Source of the DNA: an uncultured Clostridia bacterium
GTDB taxonomy: Bacteria; Bacillota; Clostridia; TANB77; CAG-508
NCBI GenBank assembly: GCA_934183325.1
Contig: CAKPSH010000012.1
Coordinates: forward strand, 1-39,904
Direction: 5' to 3'
Length of the DNA: 39,904 nucleotides
Of the stretch, positions 7,899 to 16,107 are shown piece by piece; position 1 is the first letter of the stretch, and the number at the start of each line of letters is the position of its first letter. The notes below the pieces were generated by a model, which had not been told where the DNA came from, made no database searches, and saw nothing but the letters and a program-made list of their open reading frames with translations. A program made the position numbers and the translations under genes.

Positions 7899-8681
7899 TT
7901 AAACTAATTTCTTTATTTTATCTACATAATAATATATAAATTCCATTGGAGTTGGAATACCAGTTTCGTAATTTACTTTAGCAGTATAATACATTTCTAA
8001 ATCTTCAATAGCAGAAACTCTCCAAGCATGTATTATAGCATTTTGAATACCATTAGTTATAGTATTACCAGATTTTTTATAAATTTTTGTTAAATATTGA
8101 ATAACATTTGTATCACTTGTAGGATTTTGCAATAGATAAAGTATAGCATCATGAACATAATCTCTACCTTTAAGTTTTGGCGTAATACCTATTAAATCCA
8201 ATTCATGATAAATTAAATCAGAAAACTTTTGAGTATTATCTTCAAGAGCTTCATGCATAATATTTACAGGTGTGTTACTTGTAATATTTCTTAATGTTAT
8301 AAATTTATTAAGAACATGTTCAACAGAATATGTAGGATGACCTTTATATAATATGATATCAACGCCTTTTCTATGTAATATTTCATACGTTCTTTTAGAA
8401 GTAATATGAGTAGTAACAATAATTATTGGGGAATAATTTAACGATTTTATTTTATCTAAAAATTCTAAAGAATCTGTACTTCCAGAACTACTATTATTTA
8501 ATTCAATATCAAGAACAATACCTTCAGGATGCTTTAGTTGTACATAATTTAGAGCTTCAATATCAGAATCAGTAATACCAACTAATTCAAAGTCTTTTCT
8601 GTTGTTAATAATTTTTACAAATTTATTACATTCTTCCACATCATCTTCTATTACAAGAATTTTCATGGGACCAATGATCAT
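7899..8681 (-). CDS. Response regulator with Spo0A-like C-terminal domain
   Basis: A 260-residue regulator. The receiver domain (about 1-120) has the acidic pair EDD at about residues 12-14, the phosphoacceptor D in IVLDIEL near 60, TT near 90 and K near 112. The C-terminal domain (about 150-260) follows the Spo0A_C pattern: a YHELDLIGITPKLKGRDYVHDAI segment, then a recognition-helix region ending in the NAIIHAW motif. The start at 8681 has GGAGG eight bases upstream; an earlier in-frame ATG at 8729 has none. It is shorter and more divergent than true Spo0A, so I take it as a paralogue dedicated to the neighbouring AgrC-like kinase. The promoter region carries two ATACCATA direct repeats. Confidence 0.85.
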   Translation of the reverse strand: MIIGPMKILVIEDDVEECNKFVKIINNRKDFELVGITDSDIEALNYVQLKHPEGIVLDIELNNSSSGSTDSLEFLDKIKSLNYSPIIIVTTHITSKRTYEILHRKGVDIILYKGHPTYSVEHVLNKFITLRNITSNTPVNIMHEALEDNTQKFSDLIYHELDLIGITPKLKGRDYVHDAILYLLQNPTSDTNVIQYLTKIYKKSGNTITNGIQNAIIHAWRVSAIEDLEMYYTAKVNYETGIPTPMEFIYYYVDKIKKLV

Positions 8682-8722
8682 AAATAAAACCTCCAATCTA
8701 AAAATATAATTCAGACAAGATG

Positions 8723-8750
8723 ATACCATAAAATCTCAGGAAATACCATA
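8723..8750 (-). promoter_or_regulatory. Pair of direct repeats upstream of the response regulator
   Basis: ATACCATA occurs at 8723-8730 and 8743-8750, exactly 20 bp apart, about two helical turns. The same core ATACCAT recurs at 7782-7788 in the dyad before the peptide minigene. This is a candidate binding site for the response regulator or the divergent XRE protein. Confidence 0.45.
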
Positions 8751-8830
8751 TTTTTATAAAATTTTTTGCCATATAGTAATCAAAAAGTTAAGTTATAATT
8801 ATAAATTAAATAAGAAAAATAGGAGAAATT

Positions 8831-9199
8831 ATGAGAAGAAAAGAATTAGAACAAAATAAAGAAAAAAGAGAAGAATTAGAAATAGAAAAGATAAATAGAG
8901 GTAAAAGAATAAAATATATTAGAGAAGTAGAACTACAAATGACAAAATTAGACCTAGCAAAACAAATAGGGATATCAGGACAATTTTTAGGACGAGTTGA
9001 AGAAGGAAAAGGCAATTTGGTATATGATAGTATAAAAAGGTTATGTGAAATAAGTGGACATTCTTCAGATTATATATTATTCGGATTAGATGATAGTACT
9101 ATTAGAGAGACCAGAGAACTATTAAAAAAATATTCTGTTACAGAGTTAAAACATACAATAAAAATAATAAAAGAAATTACAATGTTTTTGAAAGATTAA
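8831..9199 (+). CDS. XRE-family transcriptional regulator
   Basis: A 122-residue DNA-binding protein with a charged N-terminal stretch. A classical Cro/CI helix-turn-helix spans about residues 22-78 (KRIKYIREVELQMTKLDLAKQ, GISGQFLGRVEEGKG, IKRLCEISGHSSDYIL), followed by a C-terminal helix (LLKKYSVTELKHTIKIIKEI). AGGAGAA precedes the ATG. It is transcribed divergently from the response regulator and the two share a 149-base region with the ATACCATA repeats, so it may repress that locus. The ligand and targets are unknown. Confidence 0.85.
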   Translation: MRRKELEQNKEKREELEIEKINRGKRIKYIREVELQMTKLDLAKQIGISGQFLGRVEEGKGNLVYDSIKRLCEISGHSSDYILFGLDDSTIRETRELLKKYSVTELKHTIKIIKEITMFLKD

Positions 9200-9235
9200 A
9201 AATAAAATACCTCCAAATTATGTAATTATAATCAA

Positions 9236-9264
9236 TTGCATATAAAAATAAAGTGTGATAAAAT
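9236..9264 (+). promoter_or_regulatory. sigma-A promoter of murD
   Basis: TTGCAT (9236-9241), a 17-base spacer and TAAAAT (9259-9264) with TG upstream form an extended promoter. The start is near 9271, giving a leader of about 68 bases. Confidence 0.7.
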
Positions 9265-9338
9265 AGAAAACGAACATAATAAAGTGTATCATAAAAGTGA
9301 AAAATAGAATAAAATAAAACATAATTGGAGGCAAAAAT

Positions 9339-10739
9339 ATGTCATATAAAAATGAAAAGTTAGAAGAATTTAATAATTATTTAAAGAATAGAAAAGTTGC
9401 AATAATTGGTCTTGGAGTTAGCAATATTCCTTTACTAGACTATATGAAAGAAAAAGGTGCAAATGTAACTGTATTTGATAACAGAAACAAAGTTGATATT
9501 TCAGAAGAAATAATAAAAAAATTAAATGATTATAATATGAATGGATTTTTTGGAGAAGATAATTTAAAAAACTTAGTGGGATTTGATATAATTTTTAGAT
9601 CACCAAGTTGTATGCCAACAATTCCAGAGTTACAAGAAGAAGTGAAAAGAGGAGCAATATTAACATCAGAAATAGAAATGGTACTTGAGATGTCACCTTC
9701 AACTATTATTGGAATTACAGGAAGTGATGGAAAAACAACAACTACTAGTTTAATTTATGCAATATTAAAAGAAAAAGGATATAAATGTTTCTTAGGAGGA
9801 AATATTGGAACACCTTTATTTACAAAAATAGAAGAAATGAAACCAGAAGATATGGTTGTACTAGAAATGAGTAGTTTTCAATTAATGGGAATGGAAATAA
9901 GTCCTAATGTATCTGTAATTACAAATGTTTCTCCAAATCATTTAAACATACATAAAGATTATGAAGAATATATTGAAGCAAAGAAAAACATATTTAAATA
10001 TCAAGATGAAAAAGGTATTGTTGTACTAAATTATGATAATGATATCACAAGGGAAGCTCAGAAAGAAGCAAAAGGTAAAGTAGTATTTTTCAGCAGTAAT
10101 GAAAAATTAAATGATGGTGTTATTTATGATGAAGGAATAATAAAAGAATGTAAAGATAGAATCAGAAGACATGTTATAAATACTAAACAATTAAAATTAA
10201 GAGGAAAACACAATTATGAAAATATTTGTGCAGCAATAGCAGCAACTTCTGAATTTGTGGATACAGATACACAAATAAAAGCAATTATGAACTTTGAAGG
10301 AGTAGAACATAGACTAGAATTTGTAAGAGAAATTGATGGAGTAAAATGGTATAATGATTCAATAGGAACAAGTCCTACAAGAACAATAGCAGGATTAAAA
10401 GCTTTTGATGAAGAAATTGTGTTAATTGCAGGGGGATATGATAAACATTTAGATTACACACCTATTGCTAAACCAATATTAGAAAAAGTTAAATCTTTAA
10501 TTTTAGTTGGGCAAACAGCAGATAAAATATTTGAAGCAGTGAAAAAAGAAGCTGACGAAGAAGGAAAGAAAATTGATACATATATGTGTGATACTTTAGA
10601 AGAAACAATAAAAATTGCTCATAGAGTAGCAAAAAAAGGACAGATTGTTTTATTTTCACCTGCAAGTGCAAGTTTTGATATGTTTAAAAACTTTGAAGAA
10701 CGTGGAAATAAGTTCAAAGAAATAGTAAATAATATATAA
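9339..10739 (+). CDS. murD: UDP-N-acetylmuramoylalanine--D-glutamate ligase
   Basis: A 466-residue Mur ligase that adds D-glutamate to UDP-MurNAc-L-Ala in the cytoplasm. The ATP loop GITGSDGKTTTTS lies at about 125-137. The central-domain metal/ATP motifs are VLEMSSFQL near 172 and NVSPNHLNIH near 193. The C-terminal domain opens near 315 with HRLEFVREIDGVKWYNDSIGTSPTRT, the carbamoyl-lysine and substrate region of the family. Length and domain order are normal. It is a single-gene unit closed by the shared terminator at 10745-10792; the usual dcw cluster neighbours are absent. ATTGGAGG precedes the ATG. Confidence 0.96.
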   Translation: MSYKNEKLEEFNNYLKNRKVAIIGLGVSNIPLLDYMKEKGANVTVFDNRNKVDISEEIIKKLNDYNMNGFFGEDNLKNLVGFDIIFRSPSCMPTIPELQEEVKRGAILTSEIEMVLEMSPSTIIGITGSDGKTTTTSLIYAILKEKGYKCFLGGNIGTPLFTKIEEMKPEDMVVLEMSSFQLMGMEISPNVSVITNVSPNHLNIHKDYEEYIEAKKNIFKYQDEKGIVVLNYDNDITREAQKEAKGKVVFFSSNEKLNDGVIYDEGIIKECKDRIRRHVINTKQLKLRGKHNYENICAAIAATSEFVDTDTQIKAIMNFEGVEHRLEFVREIDGVKWYNDSIGTSPTRTIAGLKAFDEEIVLIAGGYDKHLDYTPIAKPILEKVKSLILVGQTADKIFEAVKKEADEEGKKIDTYMCDTLEETIKIAHRVAKKGQIVLFSPASASFDMFKNFEERGNKFKEIVNNI

Positions 10740-10744
10740 ATAAT

Positions 10745-10792
10745 AAAAAGTCGCCGTGGTTTTGGTGTTAAACAAAACTACGGCAACTTTTT
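10745..10792. terminator. Bidirectional terminator between murD and the foreign gene
   Basis: AAAAAGTCGCCGTGGTTTTG and CAAAACTACGGCAACTTTTT form a long stem with two mismatches, with an A-run at one end and a T-run at the other. It can serve both convergent genes. Confidence 0.85.
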
Positions 10793-10797
10793 GCTTA

Positions 10798-11193
10798 TTA
10801 TGCAGTGTGATAGTCAGGAACCACAATCTTCTGCAGTTCCAAGACCGCACGGTAGAAATTGGGAATCGCTCCAGGACGAACCCTCAAAGTACTACTACCA
10901 TAGCCGTAGTAAGCACTTTCGAGAACGTTCTTAAGGATTTCGAGATAAGCCTCAATTTCCACTGTGGAACGACCTACTGCATATACAGCAGTGAATTTTT
11001 TACGCTTGAGCATGAACTCAAGCTGAAAACCACCATCACTGATAGGGGCATACTGGATTGTGTTCAAAAAGCGATAAAGTGCTTCTCGACCACATGCGTT
11101 ACCCCGTTCAAGATGGTGAATTCCATCACTCTGAGCGGGTTTCAGGTACCTGAAATCAAAGCACCTAACAAAATCTTTCTGTTCATTTGTCAT
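10798..11193 (-). CDS. Hypothetical protein of foreign base composition (131 aa)
   Basis: A 131-residue soluble protein beginning MTNEQKDFVRCFDFRYL that I do not recognise. The start at 11193 fits AGAGGAG eight bases upstream and a strong promoter at 11253-11281. Longer in-frame starts lie before the transcription start. Local GC is near 47%, against about 28% around it, with G/C-ending codons, including an in-frame CGG (ER-G region) that native genes avoid. It has no membrane segment or repeat. The opposite strand holds an equally long open frame, but the expression signals are on this strand. It looks like a recent horizontal acquisition with its own promoter and terminator. Confidence 0.75.
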   Translation of the reverse strand: MTNEQKDFVRCFDFRYLKPAQSDGIHHLERGNACGREALYRFLNTIQYAPISDGGFQLEFMLKRKKFTAVYAVGRSTVEIEAYLEILKNVLESAYYGYGSSTLRVRPGAIPNFYRAVLELQKIVVPDYHTA

Positions 11194-11222
11194 CGAACAG
11201 CTCCTCTCTTTTTGCAGTGAAT

Positions 11223-11281
11223 GTATGCATTTAGCATACTCGGACATATTTAATTGTACCATAAAATGGAAAAAATATCAA
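11223..11281 (-). promoter_or_regulatory. sigma-A promoter and leader dyad of the foreign gene
   Basis: On the minus strand TTGATA (11281-11276), 17 bases, then TACAAT (11258-11253). A GTATGC-TAAAT-GCATAC dyad at 11223-11239 lies in the early leader and could be an operator or a stabilising hairpin. Confidence 0.7.
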
Positions 11282-11347
11282 GATGAACCAAATTAAAATA
11301 AAAGAATAAAATATATATAAGAAAAAAGAAGAAAGGATTGATAAAAA

Positions 11348-11875
11348 ATGTATAGTTCAAACTATGAAGATTACATGCAACAGGTATTAGGATATAGTAT
11401 TATGCCAAGAAATACATATCAAATGCAAGACATATATAATATAGAGGATTATCGAGATTATAATCAGAACGAATTAGAAAATATGTATCCAGATATTTAT
11501 AAAATGGCATATCCAATGGTTCAAAAAGTATGTATGAGAGCAAATGGAGTAATAGATGAAAAAATGATTAGTGAAATGACTATTGAAGTATATAATGCTA
11601 TGGAAGAAACAAGAATAGAAGAAAGTAATACTCAAACAACTAAAAATACTAGTGAGCAGAGAAGTGGAGTAAATGATAAAAAGAAAGAGGAAACTAGACA
11701 GCAAAACTTTATGCTAAATGATTTAATTAGGATTTTAATTATTAGGGAGTTATTAAGAAGACAACCGCCAAGACCAACAATGCCACCACCACCTCCTCGT
11801 CCACCAATGGGAAGACCTCCTAGACCACCAATGGGGCCAAACTATCCAAGAGATTTAGGCTATCCACTTATGTAA
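11348..11875 (+). CDS. Hypothetical protein with proline-rich C-terminus
   Basis: A 175-residue protein. The Tyr/Met/Asn-rich N-terminus is followed by a conserved-looking helical block (ENMYPDIYKMAYPMVQKVCM, about 45-64) and a polar linker rich in Thr, Asn and Lys. After a short hydrophobic segment (LNDLIRILIIRELL, about 124-137) comes a tail of PPRP, PPPPP and PPMG repeats (about 139-175). There is no signal peptide. The composition recalls spore-coat or surface proteins of clostridia, but I do not recognise the family with certainty. AGAAAGGA precedes the start. It is a separate transcription unit ahead of the miaB promoter. Confidence 0.7.
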   Translation: MYSSNYEDYMQQVLGYSIMPRNTYQMQDIYNIEDYRDYNQNELENMYPDIYKMAYPMVQKVCMRANGVIDEKMISEMTIEVYNAMEETRIEESNTQTTKNTSEQRSGVNDKKKEETRQQNFMLNDLIRILIIRELLRRQPPRPTMPPPPPRPPMGRPPRPPMGPNYPRDLGYPLM

Positions 11876-11908
11876 TTTTGCTTAATTGAAAATAAAAGAC
11901 TAAAAATG

Positions 11909-11937
11909 TTGAAAAAGATTGAAAATTATTATATAAT
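11909..11937 (+). promoter_or_regulatory. sigma-A promoter of miaB
   Basis: TTGAAA (11909-11914), a 17-base spacer and TATAAT (11932-11937), about 50 bases before the miaB start. Confidence 0.75.
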
Positions 11938-11986
11938 AGTACAAAATTTGACAATAGAGTAATACCTATGGAAGGAATGAGAAAAA

Positions 11987-13366
11987 TTGGATAATGTTGA
12001 TGAAATAAAAAAACAAGTAGAATATATAGAAAAAATAAAAAAACTTAATGGTCCAAAAAAATTAAAATATAATATTTTAACAATGGGGTGTCAATTAAAC
12101 GAAAATGATTCAGAAAAACTTTGTGGAATGATAGAACAAATGGGTTACACAAGGATAGAAGATTCAAAAGAAGCCGATTTGGTTGTTATAAATACATGTT
12201 GTGTAAGAGAAAATGCAGAAGATAGATTGTTTGGAAAATTAGGAGAATTAAAAAAAGTTAAAGAAGAAAAAGGAACGATTATAGCAATTGGTGGATGTAT
12301 GATGCAAGAAAAACACATACAAGATAAATTAAAGAAAAGTTATCCATATTTTGATATTATATTTGGAACACATACATTATATAAATTTCCAGAAGATTTA
12401 TATGAAGCTTTAAAAGAAAAGAAGAGAATTGAAGATATTATAGATATAGATGGAGAAGTGTTTGAAGGAATACCAATTAAAAGAAATGACAATTTAAAAG
12501 CATCTGTTACAATTATGTATGGATGTAACAATTTCTGTAGTTATTGTATCGTACCATATGTAAGAGGAAGAGAAAGAAGCAGAAAACCTGAGAACATTAT
12601 TGAAGAAGTTAGATGTTTAGCAAAACAAGGATTTAAAGAAATAACACTTTTAGGTCAAAATGTAAATTCATACAATGGTGGAGAAAATTATAATTTTGCA
12701 AATTTATTAAGAGATGTAAATAAGATAGAAGGAATTGAAAGAATTAGATTTGTTTCACCACATCCAAAAGATTTTACTGATGATGTTATTAAAGCAATAA
12801 AAGAATGTGACAAAGTATGTAAAATTGTGCATTTACCTTTACAAGCTGGAAGTACAGAAGTACTAAGAAAAATGAATAGAAAATATACTAAAGAACAATA
12901 TTTAGAACTAGCTAATAAAATAAAAAAAGAAATGCCAAATATTGCAATATCAACAGATATAATAGTAGGCTTTCCAGGAGAGACTGAAAAAGATTTTGAA
13001 GATACATTAGATGTAGTTGAAAAAATGAAATATGATCAAGTATATATGTTTATTTATTCAAGAAGAGTTGGAACACCTGGAGATAAAATGGAAAATCAAA
13101 TTCCAGAAGAAATTAAACATAAAAGATTTGACAGATTAAAAGCATTAGTTGAAAGTCAAATGGAAGAAATCAATGAAAAATATATAGGAACAACTCAAAA
13201 AGTGCTTGTTGAAGGAACAAGTAAAACGAATAATATGATGCTTACAGGAAGAACAGATTCAAATAAAGTTGTAGTTTTTGAAGGTTCAAAAGAGTTAATT
13301 GGAAAAGTTATAGAATTAGATATTACAAAAAATTGCTTATGGTATTTGCAAGGAAAAATAAAATAA
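11987..13366 (+). CDS. miaB: tRNA-2-methylthio-N6-dimethylallyladenosine synthase
   Basis: A 459-residue radical SAM methylthiotransferase that adds the 2-methylthio group to i6A37 of tRNAs reading UNN codons. The N-terminal UPF0004 domain has the first cluster cysteines (TMGCQLNENDSEKL near 33; INTCCVRENA near 70; GGCMM near 105). The radical SAM motif CNNFCSYCIVPYVRGRERSR is near 180. A C-terminal TRAM domain begins near 390. Translation starts at a TTG (11987) with GAAGGA about ten bases upstream; no in-frame ATG precedes the conserved MGCQ segment. Confidence 0.95.
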   Translation: MDNVDEIKKQVEYIEKIKKLNGPKKLKYNILTMGCQLNENDSEKLCGMIEQMGYTRIEDSKEADLVVINTCCVRENAEDRLFGKLGELKKVKEEKGTIIAIGGCMMQEKHIQDKLKKSYPYFDIIFGTHTLYKFPEDLYEALKEKKRIEDIIDIDGEVFEGIPIKRNDNLKASVTIMYGCNNFCSYCIVPYVRGRERSRKPENIIEEVRCLAKQGFKEITLLGQNVNSYNGGENYNFANLLRDVNKIEGIERIRFVSPHPKDFTDDVIKAIKECDKVCKIVHLPLQAGSTEVLRKMNRKYTKEQYLELANKIKKEMPNIAISTDIIVGFPGETEKDFEDTLDVVEKMKYDQVYMFIYSRRVGTPGDKMENQIPEEIKHKRFDRLKALVESQMEEINEKYIGTTQKVLVEGTSKTNNMMLTGRTDSNKVVVFEGSKELIGKVIELDITKNCLWYLQGKIK

Positions 13367-13430
13367 AGGAATACTATATGAAATATATAGTATATATATA
13401 TTAAATCTTTAGGAAGGAACGGGGATTAAA

Positions 13431-14702
13431 GTGGAAGAAATCTTAGGAATAGTTATGGCAGCTGGTAAAGGAACAAGAATGAAAACAGAGAAGGCAAAAT
13501 GCGTTCACAAAGTTTATGATAAAGAAATGGTTAAAAGAGTTGTTGAAACAGCAAAAACAGCAGGAATAAGCGAAGTTATAGTAGTTGTTGGACATAAGAG
13601 AAAACAAGTAGAAGATGCATTAGGAGATACTGTAAAATATGCTTATCAAGATGAACTTATAGGAACAGGAGATACAGTAAAAAGAGCTGTACCATATTTA
13701 AAAGGAAGAAAAGGAAAAGTAGTAGTTTTAAATGGAGATGTTCCAATTTTAAGACCTTCAACATTAAAAAACATGATTAACAAAAGTATAAAAGAAAAAG
13801 AATATGCTACAATATTGACTGCAATGTATGAAGATCCTACAGGATACGGAAGAATTGTGAGAGATATCGGAGGAAATGTTAAAGGTATTATAGAAGAAAA
13901 AGATGCTAATGAAGAACAAAAAATGATTAATGAAATTAATGCAGGTATATATTGTTTTGATATTGAAGAATTAATTTCAGCATTAAAAAGTATAAGACCT
14001 AATAATGCTCAAGGAGAATATTATTTGACAGATGTTATAAAGATAATGAATGAAAAAGGATTAAAAACTGGAGCTGTAATTATTGATGATAACACAGAAA
14101 TTATGGGTATAAATGATAGAATTCAATTAGGAATGGTAACTCAAGCCCTAAAGTATAGAATAAACGAAGAACACATGAAAAATGGAGTTACAATTGAAGA
14201 TGTAAATTCAACATATATATATGATGATGTTGAAATAGGTATGGATACAGTAATACATCCAAATACAACTATAAAATCTGGTGTAAAAATAGGAAAAAAC
14301 TGTGAAATAGGTCCAAATGCATATATAAGAGAAAATTGCGAAATAGCTGATAATGTAAAAATAGGAAGCTTTGTAGAAATAAAAAAAGCAATTATAGGAA
14401 AAGGAACAAAAGTACCACACCTAAGCTATATGGGTGATTGTGAAATAGGAGAAAAAACTAATATAGGTTGTGGAACAATTACATGCAATTATGATGGAAA
14501 AAATAAACATAAAACAGTAATAGGAGACAATGCATTTATAGGTTCAAATGTAAATTTAATAGCTCCAGTAAACATAGGAAACAATGTACTAGTTGCTGCA
14601 GGTTCAACAATAAATAAAGATGTTCCAGATGGAGCTTTAGCAGTTGCTAGAGAAAGACAATTAAATAAAGAAGGTTGGAATGAAATAAAGAATAATAAGT
14701 AG
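13431..14702 (+). CDS. glmU: Bifunctional UDP-GlcNAc pyrophosphorylase / GlcN-1-P acetyltransferase
   Basis: A 423-residue enzyme making UDP-GlcNAc from the GlmM product. The N-terminal uridylyltransferase domain (about 1-225) has MAAGKGTRMKTEKAK at 8-22 and LNGDVPIL near 100. The left-handed beta helix (about 250-415) shows hexapeptide repeats such as IGKNCEIGPNAYI, and the acetyltransferase segment with ITCNYDGKNKHKT and IGSNVNLIAPVNIG. It is somewhat shorter than the usual 450-460 residues, lacking part of the C-terminal tail. It starts at GTG with GGGG six bases upstream. Its terminator is at 14705-14737. Confidence 0.95.
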   Translation: MEEILGIVMAAGKGTRMKTEKAKCVHKVYDKEMVKRVVETAKTAGISEVIVVVGHKRKQVEDALGDTVKYAYQDELIGTGDTVKRAVPYLKGRKGKVVVLNGDVPILRPSTLKNMINKSIKEKEYATILTAMYEDPTGYGRIVRDIGGNVKGIIEEKDANEEQKMINEINAGIYCFDIEELISALKSIRPNNAQGEYYLTDVIKIMNEKGLKTGAVIIDDNTEIMGINDRIQLGMVTQALKYRINEEHMKNGVTIEDVNSTYIYDDVEIGMDTVIHPNTTIKSGVKIGKNCEIGPNAYIRENCEIADNVKIGSFVEIKKAIIGKGTKVPHLSYMGDCEIGEKTNIGCGTITCNYDGKNKHKTVIGDNAFIGSNVNLIAPVNIGNNVLVAAGSTINKDVPDGALAVARERQLNKEGWNEIKNNK

Positions 14703-14704
14703 TA

Positions 14705-14737
14705 AAAATAGGTGTATAAAATACACCTATTTTATAT
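14705..14737 (+). terminator. Terminator of glmU
   Basis: AAAATAGGTGTA (14705-14716) and TACACCTATTTT (14722-14733) pair perfectly around a 5-base loop, followed by a T-rich tract. Repeat copy 2 begins just after. Confidence 0.85.
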
Positions 14738-14740
14738 TTT

Positions 14741-14858
14741 TATATTCTTAGGAAAGTCATCTATGAAATAGTGAGTTTCCTTAGAAGATAATTATGGAAG
14801 AATTAAATTTTCTTATGTGCCTCTGGCACTTAGAAAATGTTATTCTTGTTTTTTATAA
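14741..14858 (+). repeat. 118-bp double-hairpin repeat, copy 2
   Basis: About 97% identical to copy 1 (5450-5567, opposite strand). Hairpin one is TTCTTAGGAAA/TTTCCTTAGAA with inner pairing CTAT-GAA-ATAG. Hairpin two centres on GTGCC-TCT-GGCAC within ATTTTCT/AGAAAAT. The left end abuts the glmU terminator. The right end abuts the Shine-Dalgarno site of the cysteine desulfurase, so the repeat forms most of that gene's leader. Confidence 0.85.
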
Positions 14859-14868
14859 GGAGGGAAAG

Positions 14869-15996
14869 GTGCAAAGAAGTATTTATTTTGATCATGCAGC
14901 AACAACAGCTGTTGACGAAAAAGTTTTAATGGAAATGTTACCATATTTTACTGTAAGTTATGGAAACCCATCATCTGCTTATGAAGTAGGACGAAGAAAT
15001 AAGATGGCAATAGAGAATGCCAGAAAAAAAGTAGCAAATGTAATTAATGCTAAAAATAAAGAAATATTTTTTACAGGAGGAGGAAGTGAAAGTGATAATT
15101 TAGCACTAAAAGGAGTAATTCATGCTAATAAAAATTCAAAAAAACATATAATTACAACTAAAATAGAACATCATGCAATTTCAAATTCATGTAAAACATT
15201 AGAAGAAGAGGGAGTTGAAGTAACATATTTAAATGTTGATAAAAATGGTAAAATAAACTTACAAGAATTAGAAAATTCAATAAAGCCATATACAGTTTTA
15301 ATATCTGTAATGACAGCAAATAATGAAATAGGGACAATTGAACCAATAGCTGAAATAGGTAAAATTGCTAAAGAAAATAAAATATTATTTCATACAGATG
15401 CAGTTCAAGGAATTGGAAATATAAAAATTGATGTACAAAAGATGAATATAGATTTATTATCAATGTCAGCACATAAATTTTATGGACCAAAAGGTGTAGG
15501 AGCATTATATGTAAGGGAAGGAGTATTATTTAATCCGATAATTGATGGTGGACATCAGGAAAAAGGAAAAAGAGCAGGAACAGAAAATGTACCAGGAATT
15601 GTGGGGTTAGGAAAAGCAATTGAATTAGCATATCAAAATATAGATGAATATAATAATCAATTAAAGGAATTAAGAGATTATTGCATAAATCAATTAAAAA
15701 ATAATTTTAATAATATTAAGATAAACGGTGATATGGAAAATAGATTATCAGGAAATGTAAATGTATCTTTTATAGGTCAAGATAGCTCCGAATTGTTATT
15801 GAAACTAGATGAATTTGGAATTTGTACTTCAGCAGGTTCAGCATGTAATACAGGAGTTACGACTCCATCAGAAGTTTTAATGGCAATAGGATTAAAAGAA
15901 AATGAGGCAAGTGGAACTTTAAGATTTTCTTTTGGAAAGGAAAATACAAAAGAAGAGATTGATTTTCTTATTGAAAAGCTAAAAGAAATAATATAA
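14869..15996 (+). CDS. Cysteine desulfurase (NifS/IscS family)
   Basis: A 375-residue PLP enzyme that takes sulfur from cysteine for Fe-S clusters or tRNA thiolation. The N-terminal signature is IYFDHAATT. The PLP lysine lies in SMSAHKFYGPKGVG near residue 202. The catalytic Cys loop is ICTSAGSACNTG near 322. I chose the GTG at 14869, with AAGGAGGG four bases before it, over the ATG at 14794, because the latter lies in the 118-bp repeat and would add 25 unrelated residues. No iscU or mnmA/thiI follows in the window, so the acceptor is unknown; MnmA is a common partner. Confidence 0.93.
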   Translation: MQRSIYFDHAATTAVDEKVLMEMLPYFTVSYGNPSSAYEVGRRNKMAIENARKKVANVINAKNKEIFFTGGGSESDNLALKGVIHANKNSKKHIITTKIEHHAISNSCKTLEEEGVEVTYLNVDKNGKINLQELENSIKPYTVLISVMTANNEIGTIEPIAEIGKIAKENKILFHTDAVQGIGNIKIDVQKMNIDLLSMSAHKFYGPKGVGALYVREGVLFNPIIDGGHQEKGKRAGTENVPGIVGLGKAIELAYQNIDEYNNQLKELRDYCINQLKNNFNNIKINGDMENRLSGNVNVSFIGQDSSELLLKLDEFGICTSAGSACNTGVTTPSEVLMAIGLKENEASGTLRFSFGKENTKEEIDFLIEKLKEII

Positions 15997-15998
15997 AA

Positions 15999-16024
15999 AA
16001 AGACCTTAAAAGGTCTTTATTATT
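15999..16024 (+). terminator. Terminator of the cysteine desulfurase gene
   Basis: AAAGACCT-TAAA-AGGTCTTT (15999-16018) followed by a T-rich tract, directly after the stop codon. Confidence 0.75.
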
Positions 16025-16107
16025 CTCTTCAAAGAGGTGGCACCCAAAGCAGAAGTAAAAAGCAGAAAGGAGGACACAGAAAGGATGGGTGCCACCTCGG
16101 AGAGAAT
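16022..16107. other. Long GC-rich inverted repeat of unknown nature
   Basis: ATTCTCT (16022-16028) and GAGGTGGCACCCA (16034-16046) pair with TGGGTGCCACCTC (16086-16098) and AGAGAAT (16101-16107), giving 20 bp with one interior loop. The 39-base loop is purine-rich and contains AAAGGAGG. A 11-codon frame (MGATSERMSVF, 16085-16120) follows that site at 11-base spacing. Composition differs from the surroundings. It could be a small structured RNA, a non-autonomous element or an operator; I cannot assign it. Confidence 0.6.

Noticed and set aside
9200..9338. An extra small gene between the XRE regulator and murD
   Set aside because: No frame with a start site is present. The stretch holds the murD promoter and leader.
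10756..11220. A 154-codon plus-strand frame opposite the foreign gene
   Set aside because: It starts inside the terminator and has no Shine-Dalgarno site. The minus strand has promoter, site and terminator in the right order.
14794..14868. An upstream ATG start for the cysteine desulfurase
   Set aside because: It would add 25 residues encoded by the repeat and ignores the AAGGAGGG site before the GTG at 14869.
16026..16046. A T-box leader suggested by AAAGAGGTGGCACC
   Set aside because: There is no specifier stem I, the downstream gene is not an amino-acid gene, and the motif simply pairs with its own inverted copy.
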